Source: Anaerolineaceae bacterium (lineage in GTDB: Bacteria; Chloroflexota; Anaerolineae; Anaerolineales; Anaerolineaceae). Taken from it: a stretch of DNA of 7,469 nt. Position 1 is the first letter of the stretch. The number at the start of each line of letters is the position of its first letter. A model generated the notes under the pieces. That model was not told the origin of the DNA and made no database searches. It saw only the letters and a program-made list of their open reading frames with translations. The translations under genes and the position numbers were made by a program. Where the stretch lies: contig JAIOTF010000354.1 in the NCBI GenBank assembly GCA_021107195.1, forward strand, positions 1-7,469. Direction: 5' to 3'. Shown here piece after piece: positions 1 through 5,203 of this stretch.

Positions 1-18
1 AATTGCTGGGGGAAAATG

Positions 19-46
19 TTGACCATCTGAGAAATGGTGGTATAAT
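19..46 (+). promoter_or_regulatory. Sigma-70-type promoter of rpoB, extended -10
   Basis: The -35 box TTGACC (19-24, five of six consensus bases) and the -10 box TATAAT (41-46, perfect) are 16 bp apart. TGG directly before the -10 box (38-40) gives the extended form TGnTATAAT. Transcription should begin near base 53, leaving about 83 untranslated bases before rpoB. A dedicated promoter immediately upstream suggests that rpoB is not only a downstream gene of an rplJL operon; what lies further upstream is outside the window. This is read from sequence only, without start-site mapping. Confidence 0.85.
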
Positions 47-65
47 GAATGTTTGTGCATTCTTG

Positions 66-88
66 CGCCGAACAATTAAAGTTCGGCG
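66..88 (+). promoter_or_regulatory. Hairpin in the rpoB 5' leader
   Basis: CGCCGAAC (66-73) and GTTCGGCG (81-88) are perfect inverted copies around the 7-base loop AATTAAA. The hairpin lies entirely within the predicted rpoB leader, starting about 13 bases after the predicted transcription start. No clean run of T follows (AGTCGTTTGTCAATTT), so it is a poor intrinsic terminator as it stands. Its right arm could instead pair with 108-114, which would give two mutually exclusive folds. It may stabilise the message or control rpoB; its function is unknown. Confidence 0.6.
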
Positions 89-124
89 AGTCGTTTGTCA
101 ATTTGATCCGAATTATTTTACCAC

Positions 125-131
125 AGGAGAG
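125..131 (+). promoter_or_regulatory. Ribosome binding site that fixes the rpoB start
   Basis: AGGAGAG is a strong Shine-Dalgarno sequence, with the GGAG core ending 6 bases before ATG at 136. The frame stays open back to an ATG at 49, but that codon lies just upstream of the predicted transcription start and its extra 29 residues do not resemble RpoB. The start at 136 is therefore preferred. Confidence 0.85.
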
Positions 132-135
132 ACCC

Positions 136-3100
136 ATGACAGATCTTGTGCCTACAAAGCCTTACGCACGAATCCCAGTCATTTACGATCTTCCTAAGAT
201 GATCGAAGTGCAGCTTGAATCATTTTTACGTTTGAAAGCCGAGGGTCTGGCTCATCTTTTTGCGGAGATTTCTCCCATCGAGTCTTACAACAAGGGGATG
301 AAATTGTATTTCCCCAGTACTAAACCCGAATCTGAGGGTCTGAAATACTGGTTTGGGGACCCCAAATATTCGATAGAAGAGTGTGTCGAACGCGATCTGA
401 CGTATGCCAGCCCATTGTATGTTTCTGTTTTGTTGGCCGGGTCTGAAATTTCCGAGCCTATCAAAAGTGATATTTTCCTGGGTGATTTCCCGGAGATGAC
501 AGAAAAAGGTACCTTTATTATCAATGGTACCGAGCGTGTTGTCGTGTCTCAATTGATTCGTTCTCCGGGTGTGTATTTTGAAGCCCCAACGGATCGGGCT
601 ACTGGCCGCCGGCTGGCGACAGCCAAGTTGATCCCCGATCGCGGGGCGTGGATGGAGTATGAAACCCGCAAGAATGATTACATCATTCTTAAGTTCAACC
701 GCAAGCGCACCGTGCCGATCACGATCTTCCTGCGCGCCCTTGCCGTTGTTGATGATGGCCTGATAGATTCGCCGATCAAAACAGGCTCCGATGAAGAGCT
801 GCTGTCTTTGTTCCAGGATATTGATAATGACCCTGATAGGTTATTCATTGCTTCTTGTTTCCACCAGGAACCGGCTTGGAATCTGGCAAAAGGCCAAACC
901 GTTGCAGAAGCAGCGCTGCTTGAGTTTTTCAAGCGAATGCGGCCCGGTGACCCTGCTACGATTGAAAATGCCAAGCAGTTCCTTGAAGAGCAGATTTTTG
1001 ACCAACGCCATTATGATCTTGAAAAGGTGGGGCGCTACAAGCTCAACCAAAAGCTGGATTTGACAGATCATATTCCGATTACGCACCGCACCATCACGAA
1101 ATGGGATGTAGTTTATCTTGTGCGGCGTCTGATCATGATTAATAACAAGCTTAAAGAAAAAGATGATATCGACCACCTGGGGAATCGTCGTGTGAAGACG
1201 GTGGGTGAGTTGATCCAGAACAAGCTGCGTGTTGGTTTACGCCGCATGGAGCGGGTGATCAGAGAACGTATGTCGATCCGCGACCAGGATAATGTATCCC
1301 CGGTCAGCTTGATCAATATTCGACCTGTTGTGGCTTCACTGCGCGAGTTCTTTGGTTCGAGTCAACTTTCCCAATTTATGGACCAGACCAATCCTCTGGC
1401 CGAGCTGCGTCATAAACGCACGCTTTCAGCGTTAGGCCCCGGTGGTCTGCGCCGTGAACGCGCCGGATTTGACGTGCGCGATGTGCATCACTCACACTAT
1501 GGACGTATTTGCCCGATCGAAACGCCGGAAGGTCCGAACATTGGTCTGATCGGTCGTTTAGCAACTTTCGCTCGTGTTAATGCATACGGCTTCATTGAAA
1601 CACCTTACCGAAAGGTATTAACGTCGATTTCATCCAAGCACGGTGAATTGGAAGGCCGCATCCTGCTGCAGGATGTTGTTCACCCCAGGTCGGGCGATGT
1701 GATTGCTGAAGGGGGGGTACGTGTTACCGTCGATTTGGCGAAAAAGATCAGAAAGTATAAAATTTCTTCGATTATGGTGAAGCCCTTTGTTTCGGGGGAT
1801 CCATCAGCGATCGAATATCTGTCAGCGGATGCTGAAGATAAATTTATCATTGCTCAGGCGAATGCTGAATTAAATGAATTCGGTGAATTTACACACCAAC
1901 GTATCTCCTGCCGTTATCATTCTGATTTTGTGTCCCAAACGCCTGATTCCATTGACTATATGGATGTAGCGCCGCATCAGCTGGTGGGTGTCAGCGCATC
2001 GTTGATCCCCTTCCTGGAGCATGATGATGCCAACCGTGCATTAATGGGCTCGAACATGATGGCGCAGGCCGTGCCTTTGGTCCAGCCGGACATCCCCACA
2101 GTTTCTACTGGCATGGAAAGTTTTGCTGCAATCGACTCTGGTCAAGTTATGGTAGCGGAAGAAGATGGTGACGTTGTCTCTGTAACGGGACGAAAGATCA
2201 TTGTCCGCAGCCAGGAAGGCTCGCTGAGAGAATACCAATTGCGTAAATACCAGCGTTCCAACCAGAGCACTTGTATCGATCAGCGTCCTGCTGTGGTCAA
2301 GGGACAGCGTGTACACAGCGGTGATGTTCTGGCAGATTCTTCGTCAACTGCTGATGGGAAGCTGGCATTGGGGCAGAACGTGGTGGTTGCCTTCCAGTCC
2401 TGGGAAGGCGGCAATTTTGAGGATGCTATATTGATCTCTGAGCATCTCGTTCAGAATGATCGTTTTACTTCTATTCATATTGAGAAACATGAAGTTGAAG
2501 CACGGGACACGAAGTTAGGCCCCGAAGAGATCACCCGGGATATTCCCAACGTTGGTGAGGATGCGATCAAGGATTTGGATATTGATGGCATCATTCGCGT
2601 AGGCGCCGAAGTTGGGCCGAACGATATCCTGGTTGGAAAGATCACACCTAAAGGTGAGAAAGAACTGACCCCTGAAGAGCGTCTGCTGCGGGCTATTTTT
2701 GGCGAGAAATCCCGAGACGTGAAGGACACTTCGCTGCGTATGCCGCACGGTGAGCGCGGTAAAGTAGTCGATGTGAGAGTTTTCACACGCAAGGATAATG
2801 CAGACCTGGCAGCGGGTGTTGATATGATGGTACGGGTGTCTGTTGCTCAACGGCGCAAGCTGACTACGGGTGACAAGATGGCCGGACGCCATGGTAACAA
2901 AGGTGTTGTATCCCGCGTTGTGGCAGTTGAAGATATGCCATTCCTGGAAGATGGCACCCCGGTTGATATCATTCTTAATCCGCTGGGTGTTCCTGGCCGT
3001 ATGAACATCGGGCAGGTACTGGAAGCGCATTTGGGTTGGGCAGCACAGCGTCTTGGTTTCCGTTCGATTGTGCCGGTATTTGACGGCGCTAACGAATATG

Positions 3101-4062
3101 AGATTGAAGCCGAGCTTGCAAGAGCATGGATGATTGATCACGCCTGGCAAAAAGCGGCTGATCGAGCCTGGGAGTGGATTTCAGAATTCGATTATCAGCC
3201 CGAAGACTTGCAGGATGACCATGAAGTCCGCCTGCTTTATATGGAGCAATGGCTGGCAGAAGGTGATTACGACCTGCAGGACATCAAATCTGACGATTTG
3301 TATGCACGCCGGGTTGTTTTAGAGCAGTGGCTGAAGGATCAGGGCTTTACCCCGGAAGAGATCCTTTTTTATAGTGATGTTCCCGCGCATGCACCGCTCA
3401 AGCGTGAAATCGACAAGAAGGCGATTGAGACCTGTCTGTATTTGTGGTTGCAGGATAATGGTGTTGAGGTGAGTGAACTTCCGATGTCAGAGATACACGG
3501 CCGTGCGCAGACATTCATGGCAGAGACTGGTCTGCCTATGCCAATCCTCGGTAAATTGAGAGTGCGTGATGGTCAGATGGGGGATTTCTTTGATAACCCC
3601 GTGACTGTCGGTGTGATGACAATGCTCAAATTGCACCACCTTGTTGAAGACAAAGTCCATGCCCGGTCTACTGGCCCGTACAGCCTGGTTACCCAGCAAC
3701 CCCTGGGTGGTAAAGCCCAGTTTGGTGGTCAGCGTTTTGGTGAGATGGAAGTGTGGGCGTTGGAAGCTTATGGCGCAGCATACACCTTGCAGGAAATGTT
3801 GACAATCAAATCCGACGATGTTCAGGGACGCGTCAATACCTATGAAGCCATCGTAAAGGGTGATCCAATTGAAGAACCAACCCTGCCGGCTGCTTTCCGC
3901 GTGCTGGTTAAAGAATTGCAGTCACTGTGTCTTTCTGTCGAAGCATTGATGGAATCAGGGGAAACGATCAAGTTTGGTAAAGATGAAGATCGTGTTCGCC
4001 CACCCAAACTGAGCACAGGTTTGTTAGGTGTTGGAACAGACCTGGATAAATTGATACGCTAA
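136..4062 (+). CDS. rpoB: DNA-directed RNA polymerase subunit beta
   Basis: The 1308-residue protein is the beta subunit, which forms the catalytic core with beta' and binds the initiating nucleotide and rifamycins. The rifampicin region is at 407-433, with D416, H426 and S431 matching E. coli D516, H526 and S531, so the target looks wild-type. NFED (760-763) and the GDKMAGRHGNKG segment (912-923, with active-site lysines K914 and K922) are intact. The C-terminal part (about 1134-1308) carries the conserved block that contacts beta'. No counterpart of the large E. coli insertion just before the GDKMAGRHG motif is present. Instead, about 130 extra residues lie between VFDGANEYEIEAELARA and GLPMPILGK (described separately). 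The start at 136 is set by AGGAGAG and by the promoter position. The usual next gene, rpoC, does not follow; rpsL comes after a 200-base gap. Identity is certain; the role of the insertion is unknown. Confidence 0.99.
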   Translation: MTDLVPTKPYARIPVIYDLPKMIEVQLESFLRLKAEGLAHLFAEISPIESYNKGMKLYFPSTKPESEGLKYWFGDPKYSIEECVERDLTYASPLYVSVLLAGSEISEPIKSDIFLGDFPEMTEKGTFIINGTERVVVSQLIRSPGVYFEAPTDRATGRRLATAKLIPDRGAWMEYETRKNDYIILKFNRKRTVPITIFLRALAVVDDGLIDSPIKTGSDEELLSLFQDIDNDPDRLFIASCFHQEPAWNLAKGQTVAEAALLEFFKRMRPGDPATIENAKQFLEEQIFDQRHYDLEKVGRYKLNQKLDLTDHIPITHRTITKWDVVYLVRRLIMINNKLKEKDDIDHLGNRRVKTVGELIQNKLRVGLRRMERVIRERMSIRDQDNVSPVSLINIRPVVASLREFFGSSQLSQFMDQTNPLAELRHKRTLSALGPGGLRRERAGFDVRDVHHSHYGRICPIETPEGPNIGLIGRLATFARVNAYGFIETPYRKVLTSISSKHGELEGRILLQDVVHPRSGDVIAEGGVRVTVDLAKKIRKYKISSIMVKPFVSGDPSAIEYLSADAEDKFIIAQANAELNEFGEFTHQRISCRYHSDFVSQTPDSIDYMDVAPHQLVGVSASLIPFLEHDDANRALMGSNMMAQAVPLVQPDIPTVSTGMESFAAIDSGQVMVAEEDGDVVSVTGRKIIVRSQEGSLREYQLRKYQRSNQSTCIDQRPAVVKGQRVHSGDVLADSSSTADGKLALGQNVVVAFQSWEGGNFEDAILISEHLVQNDRFTSIHIEKHEVEARDTKLGPEEITRDIPNVGEDAIKDLDIDGIIRVGAEVGPNDILVGKITPKGEKELTPEERLLRAIFGEKSRDVKDTSLRMPHGERGKVVDVRVFTRKDNADLAAGVDMMVRVSVAQRRKLTTGDKMAGRHGNKGVVSRVVAVEDMPFLEDGTPVDIILNPLGVPGRMNIGQVLEAHLGWAAQRLGFRSIVPVFDGANEYEIEAELARAWMIDHAWQKAADRAWEWISEFDYQPEDLQDDHEVRLLYMEQWLAEGDYDLQDIKSDDLYARRVVLEQWLKDQGFTPEEILFYSDVPAHAPLKREIDKKAIETCLYLWLQDNGVEVSELPMSEIHGRAQTFMAETGLPMPILGKLRVRDGQMGDFFDNPVTVGVMTMLKLHHLVEDKVHARSTGPYSLVTQQPLGGKAQFGGQRFGEMEVWALEAYGAAYTLQEMLTIKSDDVQGRVNTYEAIVKGDPIEEPTLPAAFRVLVKELQSLCLSVEALMESGETIKFGKDEDRVRPPKLSTGLLGVGTDLDKLIR
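3127..3522 (+). other. Lineage-type insertion in RpoB with four Trp-centred repeats
   Basis: Residues about 998-1129 of RpoB interrupt a stretch that in E. coli runs directly from the VFDGA motif to the LYDGRTGE motif. The insertion is acidic and probably helical, and contains four related units aligned on W-[LI]: 1014-1025 (WISEFDYQPEDL), 1039-1050 (WLAEGDYDLQDI), 1065-1076 (WLKDQGFTPEEI) and 1104-1115 (WLQDNGVEVSEL). The shared pattern is W-[LI]-x-[DE]-x-[DG]-[YFV]-x-x-x-[DE]-[LI], spaced 25, 26 and 39 residues apart and preceded by a hydrophobic helix. The reading frame is unbroken and RpoB resumes normally, so this is a real part of the protein. Its boundaries are approximate because I aligned from memory. 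Confidence 0.85.
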
Positions 4063-4077
4063 AGGGCGCCGCTTTCC

Positions 4078-4106
4078 TTGACGCTCCATATTGGGCATGA
4101 TATAAT
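4078..4106 (+). promoter_or_regulatory. Sigma-70-type promoter of the rpsL operon, extended -10
   Basis: TTGACG (4078-4083, five of six consensus bases) and TATAAT (4101-4106, perfect) are exactly 17 bp apart. TGA at 4098-4100 completes an extended -10. The predicted start is near 4113, giving a leader of about 150 bases before rpsL. The promoter begins 15 bases after the rpoB stop codon, so the str-type genes have their own start and need not depend on rpoB transcription. Confidence 0.85.
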
Positions 4107-4111
4107 CGTTC

Positions 4112-4146
4112 CTCGTTGCCCATAACGGGTTAGGCGATTTGTGCCT
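4112..4146 (+). other. Small stem-loops at the 5' end of the rpsL leader
   Basis: Two short stems can form just after the predicted transcription start: CTCGTT (4112-4117) with AACGGG (4124-4129), six pairs including one G-U, and AGGC (4132-4135) with GCCT (4143-4146) around a 7-base loop. Both are short and could be chance; they are listed because they sit directly ahead of the stronger hairpin at 4161-4192. Confidence 0.3.
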
Positions 4147-4160
4147 GGTCAGACAAGGTG

Positions 4161-4192
4161 GTAAGGCCATCTAAATCATTTGATGGCCTTAC
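4161..4192 (+). terminator. Terminator-like or attenuator hairpin between rpoB and rpsL
   Basis: GTAAGGCCATC (4161-4171) and GATGGCCTTAC (4182-4192) form a perfect 11-bp stem with a 10-base loop. The following bases TTGTTGAG are only moderately T-rich, so termination may be partial. It lies downstream of the rpsL promoter and about 70 bases before the rpsL start. It could stop rpoB readthrough, attenuate the str-type operon, or end a short leader RNA of roughly 80 bases. The stem is certain; which role applies cannot be read from the sequence. Confidence 0.7.
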
Positions 4193-4250
4193 TTGTTGAG
4201 AAATGGTTCAAATCTTACAGAGACGGTTTCAAACATAGTATTTATTATTT

Positions 4251-4256
4251 CGGAGG
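4251..4256 (+). promoter_or_regulatory. Ribosome binding site of rpsL
   Basis: CGGAGG ends 6 bases before a GTG start at 4263. This supports GTG as the initiator, and the resulting N-terminus MPTINQLIRKG is the classic S12 start. Confidence 0.85.
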
Positions 4257-4262
4257 CAAGAA

Positions 4263-4679
4263 GTGCCAACCATCAATCAGTTGATCCGCAAAGGTCGCAA
4301 GACCAAAAAGGTTAAGAGCAAAGCTCCTGCATTGCAGTACACGTATAATGCGCACAAACAGCGCCGTACCCGCCAGGATGGCGGCGCACCTCAGAAGCGC
4401 GGTGTTTGCACTGTAGTCCGCACAATGACTCCCAAAAAGCCTAACTCGGCTTTGCGAAAAATTGCTCGTGTTCGTTTGTCCAACGGTATGGAAGTTACGG
4501 CTTACATTCCTGGTGAAGGGCATTCACTTCAGGAGCACTCAGTTGTTATGGTGCGCGGCGGCCGTGTGAAAGACCTGCCTGGTGTGCGCTATCATATTGT
4601 TCGTGGTACGTTGGATGCAACCGGCGTTGCCGACCGGGCACAAGGCCGTTCAAAATACGGCTCCAAGCGCCCCAAATAA
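4263..4679 (+). CDS. rpsL: Small ribosomal subunit protein S12
   Basis: The 138-residue S12 lies at the decoding centre of the 30S subunit and helps monitor codon-anticodon pairing. It begins MPTINQLIRKG and carries PQKRGVCT (43-50), TPKKPNSALRK (56-66) and the GGRVKDLPGVRYH loop (99-111). K58 and K103, equivalent to the classic E. coli streptomycin-resistance positions, are both lysine, which predicts a streptomycin-sensitive form. D104 is the residue that carries the methylthio modification in E. coli. About 14 extra residues near 26-40 relative to the 124-residue E. coli protein make it the longer type found in Bacillus. It starts with GTG behind CGGAGG. It is the first gene of the str-type operon, 200 bases after rpoB and 27 before rpsG. 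Confidence 0.99.
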   Translation: MPTINQLIRKGRKTKKVKSKAPALQYTYNAHKQRRTRQDGGAPQKRGVCTVVRTMTPKKPNSALRKIARVRLSNGMEVTAYIPGEGHSLQEHSVVMVRGGRVKDLPGVRYHIVRGTLDATGVADRAQGRSKYGSKRPK

Positions 4680-4706
4680 TTTTGGTACTGATACGGAGAA
4701 GTATTA

Positions 4707-5174
4707 ATGCGAAGAACTAAACCAGAAAAAAGAGAAGTAGCCCCGGACCTGCGTTATAACAGCATGACGGTTTCCTATTTGGTTAACCGGATCATGAAGA
4801 ATGGCAAAAAGAGCGCGGCTGTTCGGATGATGTATGAAGCAATGGACATTCTTCACGAAAAGACTGGCAAGGATGCATTGGAAGTATTGGAAGATGCACT
4901 CAAAAATGTTGGTCCGTTGATGGAAGTCAAACCCCGCCGTGTTGGTGGTGCAACCTATCAAATTCCGATGGAAGTTTCTGCTTCCCGCCGTATGACTTTG
5001 GCGATGCACTGGATACTGGAAGCTGCACGCAACCGTACCGGGAAATCATTCCCTGAGTGTTTTGCAACTGAGCTCCTTGATGCATATAACCAGCAGGGTA
5101 CTGCAATGCGAAAGCGAGAGGAAGCCCACAAGATGGCAGAAGCAAATCGGGCATTCTCACACTATCGTGTCTGA
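4707..5174 (+). CDS. rpsG: Small ribosomal subunit protein S7
   Basis: The 155-residue S7 is a primary binder of the 3' domain of 16S rRNA, nucleates assembly of the 30S head and lines the E site. The basic N-terminus MRRTKPEKRE, the segment RYNSMTVSYLVNRIMKNGKK (16-35), the EVKPRRVGGATYQIP segment (73-87) and the C-terminal basic helix ending RAFSHYRV are all in place. The length is normal for the family. ATG at 4707 follows GGAG at 4695-4698 by 8 bases. The 27-base gap after rpsL is too short to hold a large S7-binding structure such as the E. coli rpsL-rpsG spacer, so any S7 autoregulation would have to act elsewhere, for example in the long rpsL leader. Confidence 0.99.
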   Translation: MRRTKPEKREVAPDLRYNSMTVSYLVNRIMKNGKKSAAVRMMYEAMDILHEKTGKDALEVLEDALKNVGPLMEVKPRRVGGATYQIPMEVSASRRMTLAMHWILEAARNRTGKSFPECFATELLDAYNQQGTAMRKREEAHKMAEANRAFSHYRV

Positions 5175-5192
5175 TTTGAAAGTTGAAAATAT

Positions 5193-5195
5193 AGG
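5193..5195 (+). promoter_or_regulatory. Weak ribosome binding site of fusA
   Basis: Only AGG (5193-5195), 8 bases before ATG at 5204, resembles a Shine-Dalgarno sequence; the 29-base gap is otherwise A/T-rich. The start is secure because MTREYPLVRYRNIGIIAHIDAGKT is a normal EF-G N-terminus. Translation may rely on ribosomes finishing rpsG nearby or on an unstructured start region. Confidence 0.5.
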
Positions 5196-5203
5196 TTTTT
5201 AAG

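Noticed and set aside
49..135. An in-frame ATG that would extend RpoB by 29 residues
   Set aside because: It lies just upstream of the predicted transcription start next to the -10 box, has no ribosome binding site, and the added residues are unlike RpoB. ATG at 136 has a strong site.
633..646. Perfect inverted repeat CCCCG-ATCG-CGGGG inside rpoB
   Set aside because: It is only 5 bp, lies within the coding frame for LIPDRGAW, and has no T-rich tail; it is likely coincidental.
2515..3150. A 211-codon open frame on the - strand inside rpoB
   Set aside because: It lies opposite the most conserved part of RpoB, has no recognisable protein features, and is explained as a shadow of the coding strand.
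3799..3804. TTGACA, a perfect -35 box inside rpoB
   Set aside because: The bases 17 bp downstream (TCAGGG at 3822-3827) do not resemble a -10 box.
4193..4250. A second promoter just upstream of rpsL
   Set aside because: The A/T-rich TAGTAT (4236-4241) and TATTAT (4243-4248) have no -35 box at a suitable distance.
4063..4262. A possible remnant of rpoC or a tRNA gene in the rpoB-rpsL gap
   Set aside because: Reading the gap in its frames shows no beta' motifs, and no cloverleaf or T-loop consensus is seen.
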